29,738 nucleotides of DNA from Candidatus Omnitrophota bacterium (lineage in GTDB: Bacteria; Omnitrophota; Gorgyraeia; Aquiviventales; Aquiviventaceae), in contig JACPSQ010000106.1 in the NCBI GenBank assembly GCA_016193195.1, forward strand, positions 1 to 29,738, given 5' to 3'. The number at the start of each line of letters is the position of its first letter. Position 1 is the stretch's first letter. Of this stretch, positions 1-6,957 are shown one piece after another. The notes beneath the pieces are model-generated. The model did not search any database. It was not told the DNA's origin and saw only the letters and a program-made list of their open reading frames with translations. Made by a program: the position numbers and the translations under genes.

Positions 1-1
1 C

Positions 2-121
2 GTCGCCCGATGGTTCGAGTCGTTCAACGTCAGCTATCTGCATTCGAGTCTCGGGTATCGGACACCCGAGCAGTGTGAGCAACAGCATTTCAGCCATCAG
101 ATTCTCTTAGCCCCGGCTTGA
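2..121 (+). CDS. IS3-family transposase (OrfB), C-terminal end only
   Basis: Reading from base 2, the frame is open from the window edge and gives 39 residues before TGA at 119-121. It contains WFESFNVSYLHSSLGYRTPE, the typical end of the integrase core of IS3-group OrfB proteins (W..FN..R.H..LGYRTPE, which follows the DDE catalytic domain). The catalytic residues themselves lie outside the window. The last 25 bases overlap the 3' end of the membrane-protein gene on the opposite strand. This is the only plus-strand gene I accept. Whether the element is intact cannot be told from here. Confidence 0.8.
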   Translation, partial: VARWFESFNVSYLHSSLGYRTPEQCEQQHFSHQILLAPA

Positions 122-531
122 AAAATGGGGAGCATTACATCGTAATTTGCGTCATGAATCTTTTTCATGAAGCTACGGCGTTCATCATCGATCTCGTTAG
201 CGCCTTCCCTATAGGCATATGCAGCTGTTCCCAATGCAATGAGGCCAAGCACAACTGAAAGCAAGAAGAGAATCACAGCAGCACCAAGCGGTATTAGACT
301 CCAGATACCTTCACTCTCACTATGCGGTAGGGTTGTAACCAGCAATGGTAAAGCGGCAAATGACAATGCGAGCATAACTTTTATGAGGTCGAAATAAACA
401 TTTCTAGCCAATCCCATGTTCTTGTCGGCTGCCTCAGCGCAATGCTGGATATAGTTCTCGCCGACGTCTCGAATTCGGCGTCCCCAGTCAGGGTCTACTT
501 GCGATGTGGGGCGGTTAGAATCAGGGCTCAT
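97..531 (-). CDS. Small membrane protein of unknown function
   Basis: 144 residues. I do not recognise a family. The N-terminal ~45 residues are soluble and charged. Two hydrophobic segments follow, at about residues 50-68 (VMLALSFAALPLLVTTL) and 79-106 (the LIPLGAAVILFLLSVVLGL stretch). A charged C-terminal tail carries IDDERRSFMKKIHDANYD. This fits a two-pass inner-membrane protein with cytoplasmic ends. No Shine-Dalgarno motif is evident before the ATG. The gene is clearly AT-richer than its neighbours and abuts, convergently, a transposase tail, so it may be acquired cargo rather than part of the core chromosome; that is inference. Confidence 0.6.
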   Translation of the reverse strand: MSPDSNRPTSQVDPDWGRRIRDVGENYIQHCAEAADKNMGLARNVYFDLIKVMLALSFAALPLLVTTLPHSESEGIWSLIPLGAAVILFLLSVVLGLIALGTAAYAYREGANEIDDERRSFMKKIHDANYDVMLPIFQAGAKRI

Positions 532-671
532 TCGAAGATGTCGGGCATCAGTTTAACTTTCTTCTTAAGGCTCGAAACGGGAAAAACCCAAGGGAACTCG
601 GAGGCGTTCCTCTGTGGGCCGCCTCTGGTATTCCTTGTCAAGGTGTTCGTCTGGCGCAGCGCGCAAGGGCG

Positions 672-1241
672 TTACCCCTTCCCCACAAGAGGCAGTTCGG
701 CGAGGACGGTGTGCTGAGGACCCCCGGGGCGCAAGACGCTTTCATAGAGCGTGACCGAGCTCACGCGCCAGGGAGGCGGCGGATCCCACCGGGCGTCTCG
801 CAGCGCCGCAACGAGCGCCTGCCGCCCGCGGAGGCTTCGCACCCGCCCCAGTGTGATGTGAGGCGAGAACGCGCGCTCCTCCTTCCGCAGCGGGATCGCA
901 ACGCCCTCCCGCTCGATCGCCTCCGCGATCCGCGCGACGGCCTCGCCCCCCTCCCCCAGCCCCACCCAGACGACGCGCGGCGCCGTGAGCGAGGGGAACG
1001 CCCCGAGCGCATTGAGGCGGGTGGCAAACGGCGCCTCGCTCGCCGCCACACGAGCGACCAGGGCTTCGATCGCCTGGCGCTCTCCCTCGGAGATCTCGCC
1101 GAGGAACTTCAGCGTGACGTGCAACTGCGCCGGCCTGACCCATTTGACGTCGGCCCCGGACTGGGCCAACTCGTCCTCGAGTTTCGCCAGGGAGGAGCGC
1201 ACGTGCTCCGGGAGGTCAATGGCGATGAACGCCCGCATCAT
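672..1241 (-). CDS. thpR: RNA 2',3'-cyclic phosphodiesterase (2'-5' RNA ligase family)
   Basis: 189 residues, the usual size for the LigT/ThpR family of the 2H phosphoesterase superfamily. The two catalytic H-x-T-L motifs are visible: HVTL at residues 41-44 and HITL at 128-131. The N-terminus MMRAFIAIDLPEHV is the family signature. These enzymes hydrolyse 2',3'-cyclic phosphate ends of RNA in the cytoplasm and can join tRNA halves in vitro. It is the last gene of the ftsK-rodZ-rimO-pgsA-pgpA series, about 70 bp after pgpA, with a heptamer repeat array in the gap. Start choice is between two adjacent ATGs; I used the first. Confidence 0.9.
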   Translation of the reverse strand: MMRAFIAIDLPEHVRSSLAKLEDELAQSGADVKWVRPAQLHVTLKFLGEISEGERQAIEALVARVAASEAPFATRLNALGAFPSLTAPRVVWVGLGEGGEAVARIAEAIEREGVAIPLRKEERAFSPHITLGRVRSLRGRQALVAALRDARWDPPPPWRVSSVTLYESVLRPGGPQHTVLAELPLVGKG

Positions 1242-1247
1242 CTGGAC

Positions 1248-1307
1248 CAGACATCAGACCTCAGACGTCAGACCGTAGGGGATGGCTGTGACTGGAGTCT
1301 GGAGTCT
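1248..1307. repeat. Heptamer array with inverted partner, pgpA-thpR spacer
   Basis: Four tandem 7-mers, CAGACAT, CAGACCT, CAGACGT, CAGACCG (1248-1275), are followed by two tandem GGAGTCT units (1294-1307). The second set is complementary to the first (CAGACTCC is its reverse complement), so the array can fold as a hairpin. It fills most of the short gap between pgpA and thpR. Confidence 0.8.
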
Positions 1308-1311
1308 GCCG

Positions 1312-1776
1312 TTAGATGAGTTGACGGACGACGAGCAGGATGGCGACGACGTAGGCGGCCGCACCCAGATCATCCGCCATGATCCCCCATCCCCCGGGCA
1401 ACGTCGCGAGCCGTTTCAGCGGGAACGGCTTGGCGATGTCTAACGCCCGGAACAGGGCGAACGCCACGAGGAGCAGCCGCCAGGAAGCAGCGGCCCGCTG
1501 GACGCTGATCACAATCGCCGCCATGGCCCACGCCTCATCGAGGATGATGGCCGGGGCGTCATGGATCCCCAGCGCGCGTTCGGCCACCGTGCAAATGAAC
1601 GCGCAGATCACGAATTTCACCACCAGGCCGACCGGCAGCGCCCAGAGCGGCCAATCGAACCAGCGAAGCGTGGCGATCCCACCCAGCAGCCCGACGAGAC
1701 TTCCCCATGTCCCCGGGGCCCACCGGATGCGTCCCAAACCGCCGATCGTTGCGAGACACACCGCGACGTTCCTCAT
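1312..1776 (-). CDS. pgpA: Phosphatidylglycerophosphatase A
   Basis: I start it at the ATG at 1774-1776 (154 residues) because the family begins close to the GLGRIRWAPGTWGS motif. The frame stays open upstream, but that part overlaps pgsA and has no family similarity. Hallmarks: APGTWGS near residue 19, an acidic DEAWAM-type segment corresponding to the family's LDE motif, and a C-terminal FRALDIAKPFP...GGWGIMADD block with the conserved KP and DD. Several hydrophobic segments fit an inner-membrane protein. It dephosphorylates phosphatidylglycerol phosphate to phosphatidylglycerol, directly after the PgsA reaction. The gene begins 5 bp after pgsA ends, so the two steps are encoded side by side. 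Confidence 0.88.
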   Translation of the reverse strand: MRNVAVCLATIGGLGRIRWAPGTWGSLVGLLGGIATLRWFDWPLWALPVGLVVKFVICAFICTVAERALGIHDAPAIILDEAWAMAAIVISVQRAAASWRLLLVAFALFRALDIAKPFPLKRLATLPGGWGIMADDLGAAAYVVAILLVVRQLI

Positions 1777-1781
1777 GGAGG

Positions 1782-2366
1782 TCAACGACTCATCGCCTCT
1801 CGAAGGATAGACCGGTGCCGCCAGAAGAAGCTGGCGCCGGAGATCACCGTCAGCACCATCGCCACCCAGAGGCATCCGAGCACGATCCCCTGCATCATCG
1901 CGATGGCCCGCACGGAGATCGCGGACCTGCCAAGCCACTCCTGAACCAGGAGGATGAGCAGGATGACAAGAATGGCGACGATCTGCGAGACCGTCTTATG
2001 CTTGCCCTCCTTCGCCGCCGGCAGGACGACATTCCGGCTGGCCGCGAAAAGCCGCACGCCGGTGATGAGGAATTCCCGCAGCGCAATGATGAGCACCATC
2101 CAGGCCGGAATCAGCCGTAGCTGCACGAACGCGAGGAACATCCCCAGCACGAGCACCTTATCGGCGATGGGATCGAGGAGGGCGCCAAGCGGAGTCGTCT
2201 GGCGCCATCGGCGGGCGAGGTAACCGTCCGCCCAATCGGTCACGCTGGCCAGGAGAAATCCGGCGAGGGCGACCGCTTTTGCGATCCAACCCGGCACAAA
2301 GAGGAACGCCATGATGACGAACGTGGACAGGAGACGGGCGAGCGTGAGCTTGGTGGGAAGCGTCAT
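1782..2366 (-). CDS. pgsA: CDP-diacylglycerol--glycerol-3-phosphate 3-phosphatidyltransferase
   Basis: 194 residues from the ATG at 2364-2366 (MTLPTKLTLARLLSTF, a typical PgsA start). The CDP-alcohol phosphotransferase signature DG-x2-AR-x8-G-x3-D-x3-D is complete: it begins at DGYLAR and ends at LLDPIADK. Several transmembrane helices are visible. It makes phosphatidylglycerol phosphate from CDP-diacylglycerol and glycerol-3-phosphate in the inner membrane; PgpA, encoded next, completes phosphatidylglycerol synthesis. The upstream in-frame codons read as repeated NRP units and come from a 9-bp tandem array shared with the 3' end of rimO, so I exclude them. No clear Shine-Dalgarno motif precedes the ATG. 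Confidence 0.92.
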   Translation of the reverse strand: MTLPTKLTLARLLSTFVIMAFLFVPGWIAKAVALAGFLLASVTDWADGYLARRWRQTTPLGALLDPIADKVLVLGMFLAFVQLRLIPAWMVLIIALREFLITGVRLFAASRNVVLPAAKEGKHKTVSQIVAILVILLILLVQEWLGRSAISVRAIAMMQGIVLGCLWVAMVLTVISGASFFWRHRSILREAMSR

Positions 2367-2370
2367 GAAT

Positions 2371-2432
2371 CGGTTAGGCCGGTTGGGTCGGTTAGGCCGG
2401 TTGACCAGCCAACCGACTAACCGGCTCAACCG
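2371..2432. repeat. 9-bp tandem array plus inverted copies across the rimO stop codon
   Basis: Units CGGTTAGGC, CGGTTGGGT, CGGTTAGGC, CGGTTGACC run from 2371 to 2406. Inverted units (AACCGACTA, ACCGGCTCA, ACCG) follow from 2408 to 2432. The two halves can pair as a long hairpin. The array contains the rimO stop codon (2392-2394) and ends 4 bp before the pgsA start, so the last residues of RimO (about SRLAGQPA) are repeat-encoded. Confidence 0.85.
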
Positions 2433-3864
2433 CAACACCAACGAGATCGTACTCGAGGCTGTCGGTCACCTGCACGGGGAGAAAGGTCCCCGGGCTCAGG
2501 GGTCGTTGGCTGCGCACAAAGACCACGCCATCCACCTCAGGGCAATCTGCGCTCGTGCGGCCCACAGACTGGTGAGGATCGTTCGCATCGGGCTCATCGA
2601 TGACGACCTGGCGCGTTTGCCCAATGAACCGCGCGTTGACTGCCGCCGCAATGTCTCGTTGCGCCTGCATGAGCCGGTCGAACCGCTCAGCCTTGAGCCC
2701 CTCCGGCACCTGGTCCGGGAAGCGGAATGACGCGCTGCCCTCTTCGCGAGCGTAGGTAAAGGCACCCAGCCGTTCGAATTGGACCTCCTCCAGAAACCTG
2801 AGGAGGCGCTCAAACGCTGCGTCGGACTCCCCGGGGAATCCGACGATGACGGACGTCCGCAACGTGATGGCTGGAATGTGGCTGCGGAGCCTCTCGATCG
2901 TCTCCCGTAGTTGGGCCTGGGTGATCCCGCGGTTCATCCGTTGGAGGATCAGGTCATCGGCGTGCTCGATGGCCATGTCGAGGTACTTGCAGATCCTCGG
3001 CTCATCGCGGATGGCGTCCATAAGATCCGTCGAAACGCCGCGCGGGTGGCAGTAGAGGAGGCGAATCCACCGGACCCCGCCGATGCGGGCCAAGGCGCCC
3101 ATCAGCTCAGCGATGCGCGGCCGTTTGTAGAGATCCACGCCGTAGTCTGAGGTGTCCTGGCCGACGACGATGAGCTCGCGCGCCCCGCGCTCTTCGACAA
3201 GCTGCTTGGCCTCCTCCACGACGGCGTCGATCGGCCGGCTGCGCAAAGGACCTTTGATCTTCGGAATCACGCAGAAGCTGCAGCCCTTGAGGCATCCCTC
3301 GGAGATCTTGAGATACGCGTAGTGCGACGGGGTCAAGGCGGCCCGCGCGACCAGACTCTCCTGATGCGGCAATTGGGGATGGCGCCTGAGGCTCCTCGGT
3401 CGCTCGCCGTGCAGGACGCGCCTCACCACGGTCTCAATGTCGCCAAATCCCTCCACCCCGACGAACCCGTCGACGTCCGGCAGCTCGTGGATGAGGCCCT
3501 GCTTGAAGCGTTGGACGAGACACCCTGCGACGATGACCGCCTTGAGCTTCCCCAGTTTTTTGAGCTCAACGGCCTGCAGCACCGTGTCAATGGACTCCTT
3601 GATCGCGTCCTGGATGAAGCTGCAGGTGTTGATGACGGCGACGTCGGATCCCGCAACCGACTCGACCACTCGGAAGCCAACCCCCTGGAGCCGCCCCAGG
3701 TACAGCTCGGAGTCCACCAGCGTGCGGGGACAGCCCAGGCTGATCAGGCTGACGGTCGGCCTCCGGCTGTGCCGTTCGGCACTCCCGTCGCCCACCCCCG
3801 CTGCTTCGCTTTGCGAAGCAAAACTGCGGGGGTACCCGGGCTCGGTCGCGGGAGGGGACGGCAT
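2392..3864 (-). CDS. rimO: Ribosomal protein S12 methylthiotransferase
   Basis: 490 residues. It is a radical-SAM methylthiotransferase. The N-terminal cluster cysteines lie in SLGCPRTLVDSE, NTCSFI and AGCLVQRF, the radical-SAM triad is in CLKGCSFC, and a C-terminal TRAM region contains QVVIDEPD. CPRTLVDSE is typical of RimO rather than MiaB. It adds a methylthio group to an aspartate of ribosomal protein S12. The first ~40 residues (MPSPPATEPGYP...) are not conserved and include a palindrome, so translation may really start at an internal GTG near position 3795. The C-terminus runs into a 9-bp repeat array. It begins 3 bp after rodZ ends, implying co-transcription. Confidence 0.93.
   Translation of the reverse strand: MPSPPATEPGYPRSFASQSEAAGVGDGSAERHSRRPTVSLISLGCPRTLVDSELYLGRLQGVGFRVVESVAGSDVAVINTCSFIQDAIKESIDTVLQAVELKKLGKLKAVIVAGCLVQRFKQGLIHELPDVDGFVGVEGFGDIETVVRRVLHGERPRSLRRHPQLPHQESLVARAALTPSHYAYLKISEGCLKGCSFCVIPKIKGPLRSRPIDAVVEEAKQLVEERGARELIVVGQDTSDYGVDLYKRPRIAELMGALARIGGVRWIRLLYCHPRGVSTDLMDAIRDEPRICKYLDMAIEHADDLILQRMNRGITQAQLRETIERLRSHIPAITLRTSVIVGFPGESDAAFERLLRFLEEVQFERLGAFTYAREEGSASFRFPDQVPEGLKAERFDRLMQAQRDIAAAVNARFIGQTRQVVIDEPDANDPHQSVGRTSADCPEVDGVVFVRSQRPLSPGTFLPVQVTDSLEYDLVGVAVEPVSRLAGQPA
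3795..3832. repeat. Palindrome inside the rimO 5' end
   Basis: CCCCCGC (3795-3801) and GCGGGGG (3826-3832) flank a 7-bp hairpin GCTTCGC-TTT-GCGAAGC (3803-3819). It lies in the non-conserved N-terminal extension of RimO and resembles the other small hairpins with TTT/TTC loops in the window. Confidence 0.7.
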
Positions 3865-3867
3865 CCG

Positions 3868-4611
3868 TCAGGGTTTCTTGGCTGGTAGCTTGGTGATGCC
3901 GTGATGGGTGATCAGGAGGCGTCCTTGATGGGCAATGGCAAATGGGCTGATCGGTTGTCCGTTCAGGACCAGGTCCACCTGAGAGGGTCGCGAGACGATG
4001 AGTTCAAACTGCTTCTTGGCGGTCCATCGCTCCTTGGCTCCACGCTCCAGTCGTTGCTGCGTCAGGAGCTTTCCATCGGCCCGCACCTGAATCCACGTGG
4101 TCCGCTGGGCACTGACGAGCAACTCTAAGGGCTGCGTCGATAACAGCGTCAGCGTCGGAAGCTCCGGCGTCCGGGTCGGCTCGTTCACCGAACCGACGCT
4201 CGCAAGTTTCGGCGCGCCCAGCTTGAGTGGCGACGGCATGGAGAACCACCGAGGCGGGTTGACGATGAGGAGCCCGACCGTCACAACGCTGATCGCCGCC
4301 GCAATCCCGAGGCGACGAGGGGTGAGGCGCAGCCACGTCACCGCGAGAGGAGAAACGGGAGGCAACGGCTGCTGCGCAACGTCGGGTTGAGGCCAACGGA
4401 GTTGGGCGATGAGGGGTGCCGGGTCGAGGTGGAGAAACTTCGCGTAGGTCGTCACGAACCCTTTCACGTAAATGGGGCTCATGAGGTCCTGGAGCCGGTC
4501 CGACTCAAGCGCCTCAAGCACCCAGGGTTGAATCTTCGTCTCGCGGGTCACATCGGCGAGTGAGAGCTTCCGCTCAGCACGCGCTTCCTGCAACTGGCCT
4601 CCCACCGTCAT
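3868..4611 (-). CDS. rodZ: Cell-shape protein RodZ (HTH, transmembrane, DUF4115)
   Basis: 247 residues with the RodZ layout. An N-terminal Xre-like helix-turn-helix occupies about residues 1-70 (MTVGGQLQEARAERKLSLAD...YVKGFVTTYAKFL). One transmembrane helix is near 103-120 (LGIAAAISVVTVGLLIV). A periplasmic DUF4115-type domain contains WIQVRADGKLL and LNGQPISPFAI. RodZ links MreB filaments to the membrane-embedded elongation machinery. Its ATG overlaps the ftsK stop (ATGA), which indicates translational coupling. The ftsK-rodZ-rimO order is common in many bacteria. Confidence 0.9.
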   Translation of the reverse strand: MTVGGQLQEARAERKLSLADVTRETKIQPWVLEALESDRLQDLMSPIYVKGFVTTYAKFLHLDPAPLIAQLRWPQPDVAQQPLPPVSPLAVTWLRLTPRRLGIAAAISVVTVGLLIVNPPRWFSMPSPLKLGAPKLASVGSVNEPTRTPELPTLTLLSTQPLELLVSAQRTTWIQVRADGKLLTQQRLERGAKERWTAKKQFELIVSRPSQVDLVLNGQPISPFAIAHQGRLLITHHGITKLPAKKP

Positions 4612-6902
4612 CCTCCGCCTGGCCTCCTGGTCTCAATGGCTTCACGACTCACGAGGATTTCGCGCGGGCGACTGCCCTGCGGCGGTCCCACCAATCCTTC
4701 CTGCTCCATCAGATCAAGCATGCGGGCGGCGCGCCCGTAGCCCAGGCGGAGCCGACGTTGCAGGAGCGACGTCGACGCCTGGCCGGTCTCCAGGACGAGC
4801 TGCCTGGCCATCTCGTAGAGTTCATCCTTCTCGGTGATCAGCGCTCCTTCCGGCTGACGCGCTTTCTCCAGCAGCCGCTCGTCGTACGAGGGAGCCCGCT
4901 GCTCTTTCAAGAAGTTTGCGATCTGCTCAATTTCCGCGTCGGTGACGAAGGCCCCCTGGGCGCGGATCGGCTTGGCGGCTCCCGGTCGCAGGAAGAGCAA
5001 GTCTCCCCTACCGAGCAATTTATCGGCGCCGTTGGCGTCAAGGATGGTCCTCGAGTCCACCTTGGAGGCGACCTGAAAGGCGATGCGGGCGGGGACGTTC
5101 GCCTTGATGACGCCGGTAATGACATCAACGGACGGTCGCTGGGTCGCCAGGATGATGTGAATGCCCACGGCGCGTGAGAGCTGGGCCAAACGGGTGATGG
5201 CGCCTTCGACGTCCTGAGCCGCCACCATCATGAGATCGGCCAGCTCGTCAATGACGATGACGAGGTACGGCAAGGGCCTCCCGTCATCCCCCGGGCCCTC
5301 GATTCCTTCCTCGCCGCCCGTCGACGGCCTGGAGGGCTCAAGGTTTCGAGAGGCAAGCCGCCTGTTGTAGAGATCGATGTTGCGGACGCCGGATGCTGCG
5401 AGGAGCTGGTAGCGACGTTCCATCTCTCCCACCGCCCACTGGAGCGCCACGGATGCCTTCTTCGCGGTGGTCACGACGGGGGCGATCAGGTGCGGGATCT
5501 CATTGAACAGCGACAGCTCCACCATCTTGGGATCGATCATCAAAAACCTGACCTGCTCAGGGCTCGCGCGCGTCAGGACGCCGAGGAGAAGGCTGTTGAG
5601 ACACACGGTCTTCCCCGATCCCGTCGCGCCTGCGATGAGGAGGTGCGGGCACTCGTGCAGGTCGGCCACGATGGCTTGCCCGGAGATGTCCTTGCCGATC
5701 GGCAGGGCAATCGGTGAGGGGTTGCCGGTGAACTCGTGCGCCGTGATGATTTCCTTGAGGTAGACGACGGTAGTCGTGGTGTTCGGCACGTCGATCCCCA
5801 CGCGCCCCTTCCCGGGGATGGGCGCCACAATGTGGCAGCTGGCGGCTTTCATCACGAGCGCCAGGTCATCCGCGAGCGACACGATCTTCGTCAGCTTGAC
5901 GCCGGGCGCCGGCGTCAGCTCGTAGCGGGTGACGACCGGGCCGCGATCAATGCTGACCACGCTGGCCTCGATCCCAAACTCCCGCAAGGTCTCCTCTAAA
6001 ATCTTCGCGTTCGTCTGGAGGTTCTCGCTGATCTGCCGCTCGGCGATGGGCGGCGGGGTGGTCAGCAACTCGTGGGGCGGCAATTGGAATCCGCTGGGCG
6101 TTTGGCGGCGGGGGGGCGTGGGGATCGTCTTCGGCTTTGGCTCAATCATGGAACGAACGCGGATGCGCTCAGCCGCCGAGGGGCGGGGAGGCCGCCGGCC
6201 TTCCCCCTCGTCGAGGGCTCCGGGCTCCTCCCGCATCCTGGGCTGCACCGCTGCGGCAAGTGACGACACCGGCTCCGCATCGGCGATCGCGGTTCGGCCT
6301 CCCGCACCGCCATGCTGAAACAGCCGAGGGCTCGCAGGAACCGGGCGTCGCGCGAGAGCCGCCAGGGCGCTCCCCACCCGCCGCAGCCAGCCCCAGCCCC
6401 CCGACGCGCCGAGCGTCTGTCCGGACACCACGAGCCACGACAGGAGCCCGACGCAGCAGGCGGTCAGCACCGTCCCGACGGTCCCGAGGTAGTAGACCCC
6501 GGAACGGGCAAGGAGGAACCCGACGATTCCCCCCAAGGCGGTTTGTGAGATCTCACTGCGCGCCACGAGCGCCAAGAGCGTCCCGATACTGCTCATCAGC
6601 GAGAGGGTGCCAAGGAGGAGTGAGCTTCCATGCGCCTCATGGAGACGGCCGTGCCAGAGCCGCCAGGCCCAGAGGAACAAGAGGAACGAGAGCACGAGCG
6701 ACGCCCACCCAAATCCGCCACGCCCCAGAAATCCTAGCCAGACACCGATCGCACCGCCAAGGTTGCCGGGAGGATTCGTCGGGGAGGAACTCAAGAGCGG
6801 CACATCGGCAGGACGATACGTCACAAGGCAGAGGGTCAGGAACACGCCAGCCGATGCGAGGAGGATGCTGCCGAGGCGACCTGTCCACCGGGGACGGTTC
6901 AT
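4608..6902 (-). CDS. ftsK: DNA translocase FtsK/SpoIIIE
   Basis: 764 residues, within the range for short-linker FtsK. Four N-terminal transmembrane helices lie within about residues 10-165, followed by a Pro/Arg-rich linker (~200-280). The alpha/beta motor then follows with Walker A GATGSGKT near residue 424 and Walker B YLVIVIDELADLMM near 552. The C-terminal winged-helix gamma domain (ELYEMARQLVLETGQASTSL...) reads KOPS-type sequences. It pumps DNA through the septum and promotes XerCD resolution of chromosome dimers. It starts about 50 bp after pnp, across two small hairpins, and overlaps rodZ by 4 bp. Confidence 0.97.
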   Translation of the reverse strand: MNRPRWTGRLGSILLASAGVFLTLCLVTYRPADVPLLSSSPTNPPGNLGGAIGVWLGFLGRGGFGWASLVLSFLLFLWAWRLWHGRLHEAHGSSLLLGTLSLMSSIGTLLALVARSEISQTALGGIVGFLLARSGVYYLGTVGTVLTACCVGLLSWLVVSGQTLGASGGWGWLRRVGSALAALARRPVPASPRLFQHGGAGGRTAIADAEPVSSLAAAVQPRMREEPGALDEGEGRRPPRPSAAERIRVRSMIEPKPKTIPTPPRRQTPSGFQLPPHELLTTPPPIAERQISENLQTNAKILEETLREFGIEASVVSIDRGPVVTRYELTPAPGVKLTKIVSLADDLALVMKAASCHIVAPIPGKGRVGIDVPNTTTTVVYLKEIITAHEFTGNPSPIALPIGKDISGQAIVADLHECPHLLIAGATGSGKTVCLNSLLLGVLTRASPEQVRFLMIDPKMVELSLFNEIPHLIAPVVTTAKKASVALQWAVGEMERRYQLLAASGVRNIDLYNRRLASRNLEPSRPSTGGEEGIEGPGDDGRPLPYLVIVIDELADLMMVAAQDVEGAITRLAQLSRAVGIHIILATQRPSVDVITGVIKANVPARIAFQVASKVDSRTILDANGADKLLGRGDLLFLRPGAAKPIRAQGAFVTDAEIEQIANFLKEQRAPSYDERLLEKARQPEGALITEKDELYEMARQLVLETGQASTSLLQRRLRLGYGRAARMLDLMEQEGLVGPPQGSRPREILVSREAIETRRPGGG

Positions 6903-6909
6903 CAGAATC

Positions 6910-6957
6910 CTTGCTTCGCAAGAATGATCGTACGAATCACGTTCGCTTCGCGAACGT
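6910..6957. repeat. Two small hairpins in the pnp-ftsK gap
   Basis: CTTGC-TTC-GCAAG lies at 6910-6922 and ACGTTCGC-TTC-GCGAACGT at 6939-6957, the latter touching the pnp stop codon. Neither is followed by a T run, so they do not look like intrinsic terminators. They could shield the pnp mRNA end from 3' exonucleases (inference). Confidence 0.7.

Noticed and set aside
711..1319. Plus-strand open frame opposite thpR
   Set aside because: It is a GC-rich antisense shadow of thpR, very rich in Arg and Pro, with no family motifs. The minus-strand gene has both catalytic motifs.
6939..6957. Hairpin at the pnp stop codon as an intrinsic terminator
   Set aside because: The stem is good, but no T tract follows on the minus strand, and ftsK begins ~50 bp further on.
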